NCBI RefSeq assembly: GCF_019139815.1
Contig: NZ_CP077079.1
Coordinates: 5,339,001 to 5,403,000 of the forward strand
Source: Pseudomonas asgharzadehiana
GTDB taxonomy: Bacteria; Pseudomonadota; Gammaproteobacteria; Pseudomonadales; Pseudomonadaceae
Reading direction: 5' to 3'
Length of the DNA stretch: 64,000 nt
Shown piece by piece: positions 31,737 to 41,664 of this stretch. The notes under the pieces were generated by a model, which saw only the letters and a program-made list of their open reading frames with translations, had not been told where the DNA came from and ran no database searches. The translations under genes and the position numbers were made by a program. Numbering within the stretch: position 1 is the first letter of the stretch; each line of letters opens with the position of its first letter.

Positions 31737-33218
31737 TTACTCGAACCAATGGGCTCGGGCGGCCATGATCAACTTGCCGGCACGATCATCGTCAATGCCG
31801 TCGATGTCGAGCAGATCGTCAATAGACTGCTCGGCCAGGTCTTCGCGGGTAATTACGCCGCGCACCGCCAGTTCCATCGCCAAATCCTTGTCCATACCCT
31901 CAAGCGAGAGCAGGTCTTCGGCCGGATGGGCGTCTGCCAGCTTTTCCTCAGTAGCGATGGCTTTGGTCAACAAACGATCCTTGGCCCGAGCGCGAAGCTC
32001 GTTGACGATATCCTCGTCAAAGCCGTCGATGTTGAGCATTTCCTCCACCGGTACGTAGGCAATCTCTTCCAGGCTGGTAAAGCCTTCGTCCACCAGCACC
32101 TGTGCCAGTTCTTCATCGACTTCAAGCTCTTCGATAAAGTTGCGCAGGATGTCGCCGGTTTCAGCTTGCTGCTTAGCCTGGATGTCCGATTCGGTCATCA
32201 CGTTCAGGGTCCAACCGGTCAGTTGGCTGGCCAGACGCACGTTCTGACCACCACGACCAATGGCCTGAGCCAGATTGTCTGCGCCAACGGCGATGTCCAT
32301 TGCATGGGCATCTTCGTCAACGATAATTGCCGCCACTTCAGCTGGCGACATGGCGTTGATCACGAACTGCGCCGGGTTATCGTCCCACAGGACGATGTCC
32401 ACACGCTCACCACCCAACTCGCCCGACACGGCCTGGACGCGCGAACCGCGCATACCAATGCACGCGCCTTGCGGGTCGATGCGTTTGTCCTTGGAGCGAA
32501 CCGCGATCTTGGCGCGCGAACCCGGGTCGCGGGACGCAGCCATGACTTCGATCAGGCCTTCGGCGATTTCCGGCACTTCGATACGGAACAGCTCGATCAG
32601 CATTTCCGGCGCAGTGCGCGACAGGATCAACTGAGGGCCACGGTTCTCGGTGCGGATTTCCTTGAGCAGCGCACGCAGACGCACGCCAACTCGGAAAGTT
32701 TCGCGAGAGATGATGTCTTCGCGAGCCAGCAACGCCTCAGCGTTGTTGCCCAGGTCAACGATCACGTTGTCGCGAGTTACTTTTTTCACGGTGCCGGAGA
32801 TGATTTCACCCAGGCGTTCGCGATAGGCGTCAACGACTTGAGCGCGCTCGGCTTCGCGAACCTTTTGCACGATCACCTGCTTGGCAGTCTGTGCAGCAAT
32901 ACGGCCGAATTCGATCGACTCGATCTTTTCTTCGACGACGTCACCCACCTTGGCGCCCGGGTGCGTTTGCGCAACCTTGCTCGGCCAGGTCTCGATCGCC
33001 GGATCATCAAGATCGTCCTCTTCAACCACCGTCCAACGACGGAAAGTCTCATAGGCACCCGTGTGACGGTTGATTTCCACACGCAGATCTACTTCGTCTT
33101 CAAAACGTTTCTTGGTAGCAGTGGCCAGGGCCAGCTCCAACGCTTCAAAAATCACGCTTGCCGGTACGCCCTTTTCATTGGATACCGACTCAACAACCAG
33201 CAGTACTTCTTTGCTCAT
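31737..33218 (-). CDS. nusA: Transcription termination/antitermination factor NusA
   Basis: 493-aa RNA polymerase-binding factor. Domains in order: N-terminal RNAP-binding domain, S1, two KH domains (the second with [19 protein letters not shown]) and two acidic C-terminal helix-hairpin-helix repeats ([14 protein letters not shown]). ATG 33218 ([12 protein letters not shown]) is chosen as the family start rather than an in-frame codon at 33239. Part of the rimP-nusA-infB operon. Confidence 0.97.
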   Translation of the reverse strand: MSKEVLLVVESVSNEKGVPASVIFEALELALATATKKRFEDEVDLRVEINRHTGAYETFRRWTVVEEDDLDDPAIETWPSKVAQTHPGAKVGDVVEEKIESIEFGRIAAQTAKQVIVQKVREAERAQVVDAYRERLGEIISGTVKKVTRDNVIVDLGNNAEALLAREDIISRETFRVGVRLRALLKEIRTENRGPQLILSRTAPEMLIELFRIEVPEIAEGLIEVMAASRDPGSRAKIAVRSKDKRIDPQGACIGMRGSRVQAVSGELGGERVDIVLWDDNPAQFVINAMSPAEVAAIIVDEDAHAMDIAVGADNLAQAIGRGGQNVRLASQLTGWTLNVMTESDIQAKQQAETGDILRNFIEELEVDEELAQVLVDEGFTSLEEIAYVPVEEMLNIDGFDEDIVNELRARAKDRLLTKAIATEEKLADAHPAEDLLSLEGMDKDLAMELAVRGVITREDLAEQSIDDLLDIDGIDDDRAGKLIMAARAHWFE

Positions 33219-33265
33219 CGTACGCCTCGCCTTTCGCAAGCCATTGGATCCGCGGGATCCGCGTC

Positions 33266-33724
33266 TCAGTCAAAACTGGGAATAATGTTGGCCTTGTCGA
33301 TCATATCGATCGGCAACAGGAACTCATGGTCTTCTACCTGCACCACGACATCCTGCTCTTCTACACCACGCAGAAGGCCCTGAAAGTTGCGTCGCCCCTC
33401 AAAGGGAGATCGCAGCTTGATCTTCACTTGTTCACCGGCAAATTTTGCAAACTGATCAATAGTGAACAGTGGGCGTTCCATGCCTGGCGAGGAAACTTCG
33501 AGGGTGTACTCAACGGCGATCGGATCTTCAACATCCAGGACACCGCTGATCTGACGGCTGACAATGGCACAATCGTCCACCAGCACGCCGCCCTCTTTAT
33601 CGATATAAACGCGCAACATTGAGTGGCGACCTTGAGCCGAAAACTCAATACCCCAGCATTCATAGCCTAGGGCCACGACCACCGGGGCCAACAAGGCCTG
33701 CAACTCTTCTAGCTTGCTCGACAC
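33266..33724 (-). CDS. rimP: Ribosome maturation factor RimP
   Basis: 152-aa factor for 30S subunit assembly, with [33 protein letters not shown] and [15 protein letters not shown] as family signatures. I choose the GTG at 33724 ([12 protein letters not shown]): GAGGGG lies 6 bases upstream, and the family normally begins at this residue. An ATG six codons earlier would place that purine run inside the gene. The upstream leader has two intrinsic terminators. Confidence 0.93.
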   Translation of the reverse strand: MSSKLEELQALLAPVVVALGYECWGIEFSAQGRHSMLRVYIDKEGGVLVDDCAIVSRQISGVLDVEDPIAVEYTLEVSSPGMERPLFTIDQFAKFAGEQVKIKLRSPFEGRRNFQGLLRGVEEQDVVVQVEDHEFLLPIDMIDKANIIPSFD

Positions 33725-33764
33725 CTGAACCCCCTCGTGCATGTATGTGCATGCTGTGCAAAAT

Positions 33765-33787
33765 AAAAAAATGGGCGAAACGCCCAT
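33765..33787 (-). terminator. Intrinsic terminator in the rimP leader
   Basis: Minus-strand hairpin ATGGGCG-TTT-CGCCCAT followed by TTTTTTATTTT, only about 40 bases upstream of the rimP start. It must be bypassed or bypassable for expression of rimP-nusA-infB from an upstream promoter. Confidence 0.88.
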
Positions 33788-33829
33788 CCTTGAAACGCCG
33801 TCGAATAGCGGCGTTGAAAGTGTCCAGCT

Positions 33830-33854
33830 AACAAAAAGCCCCTTAAAAGGGGCT
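33830..33854 (-). terminator. Terminator after tRNA-fMet
   Basis: Minus-strand hairpin AGCCCCTT-TT-AAGGGGCT followed by TTTTTGTT, starting 11 bases after the mature tRNA end. A third hairpin (AACGCCG / CGGCGTT, 33793-33815) lies between it and the next terminator. Confidence 0.88.
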
Positions 33855-33864
33855 CCGCTAAAAC

Positions 33865-33941
<77 letters not shown>

Positions 33942-34001
33942 ACAAAGCTGGGGCGGAAGTATACGACCGATCCCTTACAGGGTCAATGTAACCTTCCACC
34001 T

Positions 34002-34026
34002 ACAAGAAAGCCCGCAACAGCGGGCT
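34002..34026 (-). terminator. Terminator after tRNA-Leu
   Basis: Minus-strand hairpin AGCCCGC-TGTT-GCGGGCT then TTCTTGT. It separates tRNA-Leu from tRNA-fMet, so the latter needs its own promoter in 33942-34001. Confidence 0.85.
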
Positions 34027-34037
34027 CTCCTGATAAT

Positions 34038-34123
34038 TGGTACCGAGAAGGGGACTCGAACCCCTACACCCTATGGGCACAACCACCTCAAGGTTGCGTG
34101 TCTACCAATTCCACCACCTCGGC
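34038..34123 (-). tRNA. tRNA-Leu (GAG)
   Basis: 86-nt class II tRNA with encoded CCA: GCCGAGGTGGTGGAATTGG... with anticodon loop CTTGAGG (anticodon 34087-34089) and a long variable arm (GTGCCCATAGGGTGT). It lies 22 bases after secG, the conserved secG-tRNA-Leu arrangement. Confidence 0.97.
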
Positions 34124-34145
34124 AATACAGCGTTTACAACCCTTC

Positions 34146-34529
34146 TTACTTCTGCTCTTGAGCTGGAGGCACGTCAGTCGCTGGAGTAGCCGACTTTTGC
34201 TCTTGAAGCACCGGGACATCATCAGAAGCCGGTTTTGCTTTTGGTACTTCCAACACTGCCGGGTTTGGCAAACCTGCCTGAGTCAGCACATGAGCTTTCT
34301 CTTTAGCAAAGTAACCTAACCCTAAGCTGGTTATGAAGAAACCGGCGGCAAGTATAGCAGTAAACTTACTAAGAAAGGTAGAGGAACCTTGGCTTCCGAA
34401 CACAGTATTTGAAGCACCTGCACCGAAAGACGCACCAGCATCCGCACCTTTACCCTGTTGCAACAAAACCAGGGCAACTACGCCCAGGGCAGCCAACAGA
34501 TGAAAAACGACTACGACTGTTTCCAGCAT
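34146..34529 (-). CDS. secG: Preprotein translocase subunit SecG
   Basis: 127-aa inner-membrane SecG of the SecYEG channel. It has two transmembrane helices (about residues 3-23 and 55-75) around the conserved cytoplasmic loop [30 protein letters not shown]. The C-terminal tail is hydrophilic with a repeated PVLQEQK / PPAQEQK. ATG 34529 ([10 protein letters not shown]) is the family start. It is 4 bases after tpiA. Confidence 0.95.
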   Translation of the reverse strand: MLETVVVVFHLLAALGVVALVLLQQGKGADAGASFGAGASNTVFGSQGSSTFLSKFTAILAAGFFITSLGLGYFAKEKAHVLTQAGLPNPAVLEVPKAKPASDDVPVLQEQKSATPATDVPPAQEQK

Positions 34530-34533
34530 TTTT

Positions 34534-35289
34534 TCAGTTTCCCGCGGCGCGACAGATCGCACCGAACTCATCTGCATTCAGGGAGGCTCCACCAATGAGC
34601 CCCCCATCGATATCCGGCATGCCGAACAGTTCGACCGCATTGGCCGCCTTCACGCTGCCGCCGTATAGAAGACGCACACCTTGTGCGACTTCAGAATTCT
34701 CTGCCGCCAACTGAGCGCGAATGGCTGCATGCACATCCTGCGCTTGTTGTGGTGTAGCAGTCAGCCCGGTACCAATGGCCCAGACCGGCTCGTAAGCAAT
34801 TACTGCCTTTGCAAACGCACCAACACCCAGCTCCTCGATAATGCTGCCAAGCTGACGCGAGACAACCTCAAGAGTTTTGCCCGATTCGCGCTGCTCAAGG
34901 GTTTCCCCTATGCACAACACCGGAATCAAGCCACAAGCCTGTGCCGCTGCGAACTTGCGATTGAGTGTCCCATCACCCTCGCCCATCATCTGACGGCGCT
35001 CGGAGTGCCCGACAAGCACATAGGAACAACCCGCATCAACCAGCTGACTCGGTGCAATCTCACCGGTCAAGGCACCTTGCATGGCTTCCACCGCAGAATT
35101 CTGCGCGCCGACCTGGATCGACTTACCTTTCAAGCCATCAACCACTTGGGTGATATGCAAGCAAGGCGGGAAAACCGCGATATCAACACCGCTAGGCAAG
35201 GCCAAGTGACGAAGGCCGTTGATCAGCTCAGCGACACTGGCGCGGGTACCGTGCATCTTCCAGTTACCAGCTACCATAGTGCGACGCAT
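34534..35289 (-). CDS. tpiA: Triosephosphate isomerase
   Basis: 251-aa glycolytic enzyme interconverting dihydroxyacetone phosphate and glyceraldehyde-3-phosphate. N and K in GNWKM (residues 9-12), the catalytic His in VLVGHSERR and the glutamate in [11 protein letters not shown] are intact. GAGG is placed about 7 bases before the ATG. Cotranscribed with secG. Confidence 0.97.
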   Translation of the reverse strand: MRRTMVAGNWKMHGTRASVAELINGLRHLALPSGVDIAVFPPCLHITQVVDGLKGKSIQVGAQNSAVEAMQGALTGEIAPSQLVDAGCSYVLVGHSERRQMMGEGDGTLNRKFAAAQACGLIPVLCIGETLEQRESGKTLEVVSRQLGSIIEELGVGAFAKAVIAYEPVWAIGTGLTATPQQAQDVHAAIRAQLAAENSEVAQGVRLLYGGSVKAANAVELFGMPDIDGGLIGGASLNADEFGAICRAAGN

Positions 35290-35355
35290 GCTGTACCTCG
35301 TCGGTCAAAGTGGGCGCAGATGTTACCCAACCACATCATCACTGGCAAGCCGAAT

Positions 35356-36693
35356 TCAGACGCAAACTTCAGTTACTAGTTTTGCCAAGTCTTCGGCATG
35401 GCCACGAACCTGTATTTCATCGTCACCCTCGACCATAACGCGCACCAAAGGCTCTGTGCCGGACTTGCGCAACAGCACCCGGCCACGCCCCGCCATTGCC
35501 AGGGTCACACGCTCGCACGCTTCTTTGACAGCTGGGTGCTCAATCGGGTTTTCACCGCCCGCAAAACGCACATTAAGCAAGACTTGAGGGCATTTACGCA
35601 GCGCCTGACGCGCCTGGGCCAGGCTCTCGTCTCGACGACGCAAGGCCAGCAACACCTGCAATGCCGCAATAATCGCATCGCCCGTGGTGGTGTGCTGGAA
35701 GCACACGACATGCCCGGAGTTCTCACCACCTACTTGCCAGTTACGCTCCAACAGTTCGGCAATGACATAACGGTCACCGACATTGGCGCGCACAAAGGGA
35801 ATACCCAGGTCTGCCAGCGCCAACTCGAGACCGAGATTGCTCATCAGCGTCCCGACGACACCACCTTGCAGCTTGTTACGCTCATGCAAATCGCGAGCAA
35901 TGATAAACAACAGGTCGTCCCCATCGACCACTGCACCCGTATGATCGACCATCAAGACACGATCACCGTCACCATCGAAGGCGATACCCAGATCGGCATG
36001 CTCAGCAAGCACGGCTGCCTGCAACTGCTCCATATGGGTGGAACCGCAGTTTTCGTTGATGTTCAACCCGTTTGGCTGGGCCGACAGCACCGTCACATCC
36101 GCACCCAATTCTCTGAATACGCTTGGCGCCACTTTGTAGGTGGCGCCATGAGCACAGTCCACCACGACTTTCAGGCCTGCGAAGTTGGTGCTGGTTGGCA
36201 CACTGCTCTTGCAGAATTCGATATAGCGGCCGGACGCGTCATTAATACGCGACACCTTGCCCAATTTACTGGACTCAACCACCGTCATCGGCGCATCCAG
36301 CAGCTCTTCGATCATCAGCTCGATTTCGTCCGGCAGCTTGGTGCCCTGCCCCGAGAAGAACTTGATGCCATTGTCATCATGAGGGTTGTGCGAGGCGCTG
36401 ATCACGATACCGGCTTCAGCGTGAAAGGTACGCGTCAGGTAAGCGATCGCCGGTGTCGGCATTGGCCCCAGCAACATCACATCAGCACCTGCGGCAGACA
36501 GACCAGCCTCCAGCGCGGACTCAAACATGTATCCCGAAATTCGGGTGTCCTTGCCCACCAGGATGCGGCAAGCGCCCATGCTGCGGAACGCCATGCCTGC
36601 CGCCCAACCCAGCTTGAGCATAAAATCAGGAGTAATCGGAAATTCGCCGACCCGACCACGGATACCGTCGGTGCCAAAGTATTTTTTAGTCAT
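35356..36693 (-). CDS. glmM: Phosphoglucosamine mutase
   Basis: 445-aa alpha-phosphohexomutase converting glucosamine-6-P to glucosamine-1-P for peptidoglycan and LPS precursors. The phosphoserine is S101 in [16 protein letters not shown]; the metal-binding loop is DGDGDR and the sugar-binding region GGENSGH. It starts 16 bases after folP, as in E. coli (folP-glmM). Confidence 0.97.
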   Translation of the reverse strand: MTKKYFGTDGIRGRVGEFPITPDFMLKLGWAAGMAFRSMGACRILVGKDTRISGYMFESALEAGLSAAGADVMLLGPMPTPAIAYLTRTFHAEAGIVISASHNPHDDNGIKFFSGQGTKLPDEIELMIEELLDAPMTVVESSKLGKVSRINDASGRYIEFCKSSVPTSTNFAGLKVVVDCAHGATYKVAPSVFRELGADVTVLSAQPNGLNINENCGSTHMEQLQAAVLAEHADLGIAFDGDGDRVLMVDHTGAVVDGDDLLFIIARDLHERNKLQGGVVGTLMSNLGLELALADLGIPFVRANVGDRYVIAELLERNWQVGGENSGHVVCFQHTTTGDAIIAALQVLLALRRRDESLAQARQALRKCPQVLLNVRFAGGENPIEHPAVKEACERVTLAMAGRGRVLLRKSGTEPLVRVMVEGDDEIQVRGHAEDLAKLVTEVCV

Positions 36694-36709
36694 AAGTGCT
36701 CCATCATTC

Positions 36710-37561
36710 TTATTCGGCTGATTCTACTGCGGCAAGCATGCGCACCACATCCACGGTTTCGGCGACGTCATGTACACGCAAAATACGCGCGCCCTTGGTC
36801 ATCGCAAGCGCTGCCAGTGCAAGACCACCGTACAGCCGCTCACCCACCGGGCGATTCAACGCGAGCCCTATCATGCTCTTGCGCGAAACACCGACCAACA
36901 AAGGCCGACCAAGGGCATGCAGGGATTCCATATGCTTGAACAGGCTTAAGTTATGTTGCAGGGTCTTGGCGAAACCAAATCCGGGATCAAGGATGATTTT
37001 CTCCGGCGCAATTCCTACGCTGGCACATTGAGTCATCCTTTCAGCAAGAAACCCACTTACTTCACCAACGAGATCATCATAGTGCGGACTGTCCTGCATA
37101 TTGCCGGGCTCTCCCAGCATATGCATAAGGCACACGGGCAAGCCGGTAGCCGCAGCCGCATCCAAGGCGCCGTCACGCCGAAGGGAACGCACATCATTGA
37201 TCAGCCCCGCCCCCAGACGCGCCGTTTCGTGCATCACGGCAGGCGTCGATGTATCAACCGAGATGATCACATCCAGCTCACGGGCGATAAGCTCTACTAT
37301 TGGAGCCACTCGCTCAAGCTCCTCCACAGGAGAAACTACGCGAGCGCCCGGCCGGGTGGACTCACCACCGACATCAATCAAGGTCGCGCCAGCGTTCATC
37401 ATCGCCTCGGCATGGCGTAACGCGGCATCCAACTGGCTGAAGCGGCCACCATCGGAAAAGGAATCGGGGGTTACATTGAGAATGCCCATGACATGCGTAT
37501 GGGCCAAATCAAGAACCCGGTTGCCGCAAGGCAACCGGGTGGAGGACAACACAGAAGTCAT
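36710..37561 (-). CDS. folP: Dihydropteroate synthase
   Basis: 283-aa enzyme condensing the FolK product with p-aminobenzoate; target of sulfonamides. Signatures are [15 protein letters not shown] (about residues 25-39) and [11 protein letters not shown], plus DPGFGFAKT. It lies 8 bases after ftsH in a probable rlmE-ftsH-folP-glmM series. Confidence 0.96.
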   Translation of the reverse strand: MTSVLSSTRLPCGNRVLDLAHTHVMGILNVTPDSFSDGGRFSQLDAALRHAEAMMNAGATLIDVGGESTRPGARVVSPVEELERVAPIVELIARELDVIISVDTSTPAVMHETARLGAGLINDVRSLRRDGALDAAAATGLPVCLMHMLGEPGNMQDSPHYDDLVGEVSGFLAERMTQCASVGIAPEKIILDPGFGFAKTLQHNLSLFKHMESLHALGRPLLVGVSRKSMIGLALNRPVGERLYGGLALAALAMTKGARILRVHDVAETVDVVRMLAAVESAE

Positions 37562-37569
37562 TTCAAACC

Positions 37570-39489
37570 TTAGTGATCAGCCGCTGGGCCGCCGATAGGG
37601 GTTTCAGGCCGCTCATTCTGAACGACTGGCGGGGTGCCAGAAGTGCCCGAACCGCCTTCCCAATCGCGAGGCTCACGAGGCTCGCGACCCGCCATGATGT
37701 CATCGATCTGATCGGCATCTATGGTTTCGTACTTCATCAGCGCATCAGCCATTGCGTCCAGCTTGTCGCGGTTATCGGTCAGGATCTGCTTGGCCGTGCC
37801 ATAGCACTGGTCAATGATGCTGCGCACTTCGGAGTCGATCAGCTTGGCTGTTTCACCGGAGAAGCTGGCACTCTGACCGCCACCGCCACGCCCCAAGAAC
37901 ACTTCACCTTCTTCCTCGGCATACATCAGAGGGCCCAGCTTTTCCGACAAGCCCCATTTCGTCACCATATTTCGTGCAATCTGACTGGCCCGCATGATGT
38001 CGTTGGAAGCGCCGGTGGTTACGCCGTCGAAACCCAAGGTCATCTCTTCAGCGATACGACCGCCATACAAAGAACAGATTTGGCTGATCAGCGCACGCTT
38101 GGAGAGGCTGTAACGATCTTCTTCCGGCAGAAACATGGTGACACCCAGCGCCCGACCACGAGGAATGATCGACACTTTGTAGACCGGATCGTGCTCAGGC
38201 ACTACGCGACCGACAATGGCATGACCCGCCTCATGATAAGCAGTGTTCTGCTTCTCTTTTTCAGACATGACCATGGATTTACGCTCAGCGCCCATCATGA
38301 TCTTGTCTTTAGCCAGCTCGAACTCCTTCATCTCAACGATGCGCTTGCCGGTACGGGCAGCAAACAGCGACGCTTCGTTCACCAGGTTGGCCAGGTCAGC
38401 ACCAGAGAAGCCTGGCGTACCCCGCGCAATCACCGCCGGGGCTACGTCATCACCCATTGGCACTTTGCGCATGTGCACTTTCAAAATCTGCTCACGCCCA
38501 CGAATATCTGGCAAGCCCACCACGACCTGCCGGTCGAAACGGCCTGGACGCAGCAACGCCGGGTCCAGTACGTCTGGTCGGTTGGTTGCGGCAATAACGA
38601 TGATGCCGTCATTCATTTCGAAGCCATCCATCTCGACCAGCAACTGGTTGAGAGTCTGCTCACGCTCATCATGACCGCCACCCATGCCGGCGCCACGATG
38701 GCGACCTACGGCATCGATTTCGTCGATAAAAATGATGCAGGGAGCATGCTTCTTGGCCTGCTCGAACATATCGCGAACACGGCTGGCGCCCACACCGACA
38801 AACATTTCTACGAAGTCAGAACCGGAAATAGTGAAGAACGGCACCTTGGCCTCGCCGGCAATCGCCTTGGCCAGCAAGGTTTTACCGGTACCCGGAGGTC
38901 CAACCATCAGTACGCCACGGGGAATACGACCGCCCAGACGCTGGAACTTGCCTGGATCGCGCAGGAACTCCACCAGTTCGCCGACTTCCTCCTTGGCTTC
39001 GTCGCAACCGGCAACGTCCGCCAGGGTAGTCTTTACCTGATCTTCGGAGAGCAGGCGCGCCTTACTCTTGCCAAAGCTCATCGGCCCGCCCTTGCCTCCA
39101 GCACCGCCTTGCATCTGGCGCATGAAGAACATGAACACAGCAATAATCACCAGGATAGGAAAGCTGGCTACAAGCAGTTGAGTCCAGATGCTCTGCTGCT
39201 CAGGCTGCTTGCCCTCGACAACCACGTGGTTATCCACCAGGTCGCCGATCAAGCCATTGTCCGGGATATTCGGGCGAATGGTCTTGAAGCCATCGCCATC
39301 GTTGCGCTTGCCGGTGATAACCGCGCCATCGACCGTCACGCGCTCTACCTTGCCATCCTTGACTTGCTGGATGAAGTCGGAATAGTTGAGGGTCTGTGGC
39401 TCGTTAGGGCTGGAGAAGTTGTTCATCACCGTCACAAGGACAGCCGCGATGATCAACCACAGGATCAGATTCTTTGCCATATCGTTCAA
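37570..39489 (-). CDS. ftsH: ATP-dependent zinc metalloprotease FtsH
   Basis: 639-aa membrane-bound AAA+ protease. Two transmembrane helices (residues ~7-24 and 105-125) flank a periplasmic domain; then Walker A GPPGTGKT, Walker B IIFIDEID, and the zinc site H419-E420-A-G-H423. The C-terminus is Pro/Gly rich. The start is taken as TTG at 39489 (MNDMAKN): GAGGG lies 7 bases before it, whereas the ATG at 39480 is 16 bases from that site. The family works on membrane proteins, LpxC and sigma-32. Confidence 0.95.
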   Translation of the reverse strand: MNDMAKNLILWLIIAAVLVTVMNNFSSPNEPQTLNYSDFIQQVKDGKVERVTVDGAVITGKRNDGDGFKTIRPNIPDNGLIGDLVDNHVVVEGKQPEQQSIWTQLLVASFPILVIIAVFMFFMRQMQGGAGGKGGPMSFGKSKARLLSEDQVKTTLADVAGCDEAKEEVGELVEFLRDPGKFQRLGGRIPRGVLMVGPPGTGKTLLAKAIAGEAKVPFFTISGSDFVEMFVGVGASRVRDMFEQAKKHAPCIIFIDEIDAVGRHRGAGMGGGHDEREQTLNQLLVEMDGFEMNDGIIVIAATNRPDVLDPALLRPGRFDRQVVVGLPDIRGREQILKVHMRKVPMGDDVAPAVIARGTPGFSGADLANLVNEASLFAARTGKRIVEMKEFELAKDKIMMGAERKSMVMSEKEKQNTAYHEAGHAIVGRVVPEHDPVYKVSIIPRGRALGVTMFLPEEDRYSLSKRALISQICSLYGGRIAEEMTLGFDGVTTGASNDIMRASQIARNMVTKWGLSEKLGPLMYAEEEGEVFLGRGGGGQSASFSGETAKLIDSEVRSIIDQCYGTAKQILTDNRDKLDAMADALMKYETIDADQIDDIMAGREPREPRDWEGGSGTSGTPPVVQNERPETPIGGPAADH

Positions 39490-39680
39490 TTAACTACCCT
39501 CTGAAGCAAGCTCCGCTACTGGCGCGTGCTTCGCATGATATTCACCGGCCTAACTTACTACATTACCTACAACTCTGGCAGGCGCCGTCTGTAACCCTTT
39601 GTGAAACTTTGACTACACAATATTCGTAAAGCTTCGTGACGAAAGCGATATAAAAAAACCTATCGACTCCCTTCAAACCT

Positions 39681-40331
39681 TCAAAGACGCTCATCACTGG
39701 CGGCACCTTCGATGCCGCGGTACCCCCGCGCCAACAGGTATTGCTCGCGCGAGCGGTCTCGGGAAGAGTCCGGTTTACGCATCTGAACCTTGTCGAACAG
39801 CTTGCGGATGTTCTTGTGATATTCGTCGAAGCCTTCCCCTTGGAAGACCTTGACCAGGAAATCCCCACCCGGACGCAATACCCGCCCGGCCAGGTCCAGC
39901 GCCAGCTCGCAAAGGAACATGGCTCGCGGCATATCAACAGCCGGTAATCCACTCATATTGGGGGCCATGTCGGAAATCACAAGGTCAACCTGTGAATTTC
40001 CCACAGCCTCCAGGATCTCGGCCAGAACGGCATCCTGGGTAAAATCGCCGTGCACGAAGGTCACATCGGGGATGCTGTCCATCTCCAGGATATCGGAAGC
40101 GATCAACCGACCTTGCCCACCAATCAGACGACTGGCCACCTGGGACCAGCCACCCGGCGCAGCGCCCAGGTCTATCACGCTCATGCCGGGGCGAAACAAT
40201 TTGTCCTTGTCCTGCAGCTCCAGCAGCTTGTAGCTGGCCCGGGAACGGTAACCATCCTTTTGCGCCTTTTTGACGTAAGGATCGTTGAAATGCTCTTGTA
40301 GCCACTTAAGGCTGGTTTTGGAACGGGCCAC
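39681..40331 (-). CDS. rlmE: 23S rRNA (uridine-2'-O)-methyltransferase RlmE
   Basis: 216-aa SAM-dependent enzyme (FtsJ/RrmJ) methylating U2552 of 23S rRNA. The K-D-K-E tetrad can be placed at K35, D121, K161 and E196, and the SAM loop is [13 protein letters not shown]. It lies upstream of ftsH, as in the E. coli heat-shock pair; no sigma-32 promoter was recognised here. It is divergent from yhbY. Confidence 0.95.
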   Translation of the reverse strand: MARSKTSLKWLQEHFNDPYVKKAQKDGYRSRASYKLLELQDKDKLFRPGMSVIDLGAAPGGWSQVASRLIGGQGRLIASDILEMDSIPDVTFVHGDFTQDAVLAEILEAVGNSQVDLVISDMAPNMSGLPAVDMPRAMFLCELALDLAGRVLRPGGDFLVKVFQGEGFDEYHKNIRKLFDKVQMRKPDSSRDRSREQYLLARGYRGIEGAASDERL

Positions 40332-40436
40332 GGGCCACCTCGAAAATAAAACGGGTCGTGATTAACTGGGCGGTCCCGGACTCGCTCGGGTAAACTGGCC
40401 GCCGCTTTTTACAAGATCAGACGCAGGGGTCAGATT

Positions 40437-40745
40437 ATGCCGCTCACTCAAGAGCAGAAGAAACAGTACAAATCCATTGGCCACCATCTGAAACCAGTTC
40501 TGATTGTGGCAGACAACGGTTTGACTGAAGGTGTGTTAGCCGAATTTGAACGCGCACTCAATGATCATGAACTGATCAAGATCAAGGTCAATATCCTTGA
40601 TCGCGAAGCGCGCCTGGCCGCCGTTGCAGAACTGTGCAAGGTGGGCAAGGCAGACTTGGTTCAAGTCATCGGCAAGATGGCGCTGCTGTATCGCAAGAAT
40701 TTCAGCGCCAATAAGCAATTGTCGAACGTCCATCGCTTCAAGTGA
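40437..40745 (+). CDS. yhbY: CRS1/YhbY RNA-binding protein
   Basis: 102-aa KH-like RNA-binding protein associated with the large ribosomal subunit precursor. It has KQYKSIGHHLKPVLIVADNGLTEGVLAEFERALNDHELIKIKV and the GKMALLYRKN end, both family hallmarks. Divergent from rlmE, a pairing common in proteobacteria. Confidence 0.94.
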   Translation: MPLTQEQKKQYKSIGHHLKPVLIVADNGLTEGVLAEFERALNDHELIKIKVNILDREARLAAVAELCKVGKADLVQVIGKMALLYRKNFSANKQLSNVHRFK

Positions 40746-40754
40746 TGAAAAGGG

Positions 40755-41159
40755 TCAAGGGCGTGCTTCGCGCGCCCCGCCACTCCACCCCGGTGCAGGC
40801 TGCATAATCAGCACCAAGCCAGAGAACCCTAGCACAAGATAGCTGAATAACTGCCAGCGCAACGCTTCCGGCACCCACACATGCAATACGCAAAACAATG
40901 CGCATGCATACAGCGCCATCAACAGCAGTTGGCCGCGAATATCCCGCCACAAACTCCCCAAGCCTTCAGCCTTGACCAGCACCAATGCCTGGATCGTCAC
41001 GCACGCCGCCGAAAAACCCACCAGCAACCCGCTCAGCAATCCATCGATTTCATCGATGAGCAGCGGAGCCAGGCCTATCAGACCCAGCGCCGGCAATACA
41101 CCGATGTGCAGCAGCCAAAGGCCGCCCACCCACAACATCTGGACAAGCTGCCAAAGCAT
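40755..41159 (-). CDS. Small integral membrane protein, DUF4149-like
   Basis: 134-aa protein with four predicted transmembrane helices, starting MLWQLVQMLWVGGLWLLHIGVLPALGL. It resembles DUF4149 proteins found between greA and yhbY in pseudomonads; function unknown. The start at 41159 is preferred because an in-frame start at 41207 lies inside greA and adds a charged, non-membrane extension. No ribosome site is visible: the ATG follows a GGCGCCCGC / GCGGGCGCC hairpin directly. Confidence 0.75.
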   Translation of the reverse strand: MLWQLVQMLWVGGLWLLHIGVLPALGLIGLAPLLIDEIDGLLSGLLVGFSAACVTIQALVLVKAEGLGSLWRDIRGQLLLMALYACALFCVLHVWVPEALRWQLFSYLVLGFSGLVLIMQPAPGWSGGAREARP

Positions 41160-41187
41160 GGCGCCCGCACGAAGCGGGCGCCGCCTT

Positions 41188-41664
41188 TCAGATGTGACGA
41201 ACTTCAACGATCTCGTACTCGATCACGCCGCCAGGCGTCTTGACGGCCACCACATCACCCTCTTCCTTGGCAATCAAGGCGCGGGCCAGCGGTGAACCCA
41301 CAGAGATCTTGCCGAGCTTGAAGTCAGCTTCATCCTCTCCAACGATGTGGTAGACAACGCTTTCGTCAGTCTCAACGTTGGCGATTTCCACGGTAGTACC
41401 GAAAATCACCTTGCCGGTGCGAGGAATGGTCGTCACATCAATCACCACCGAATTTTGCAGGCGGCCTTCGATGTCACGGATCCGCGCCTCGACCATACCT
41501 TGCTGCTCGCGAGCAGCGTGGTATTCGGCGTTTTCCTTTAAGTCACCCAGCTCGCGGGCCGTACCGATGTCCTGGCTCAGCTTTGGACGTACGACCTTGG
41601 CCAGATGGGCGTGCTCCTCTTCCAGCGCCTTGAAGCCCTGGACTGTCATTGGGTATTTGGTCAT
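41188..41664 (-). CDS. greA: Transcription elongation factor GreA
   Basis: 158-aa factor that rescues backtracked RNA polymerase by stimulating transcript cleavage. The coiled-coil tip with acidic residues is in [24 protein letters not shown] and the C-terminal domain has [18 protein letters not shown] at 41664 overlaps the carB stop (ATGA); an internal ATG five codons later (MTVQGF) is possible. Confidence 0.95.
   Translation of the reverse strand: MTKYPMTVQGFKALEEEHAHLAKVVRPKLSQDIGTARELGDLKENAEYHAAREQQGMVEARIRDIEGRLQNSVVIDVTTIPRTGKVIFGTTVEIANVETDESVVYHIVGEDEADFKLGKISVGSPLARALIAKEEGDVVAVKTPGGVIEYEIVEVRHI

Noticed and set aside
31749..33383. Plus-strand frame of 544 codons opposite nusA
   Set aside because: Antisense shadow; no domain recognised.
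37573..39504. Plus-strand frame of 643 codons opposite ftsH
   Set aside because: Antisense shadow of ftsH.
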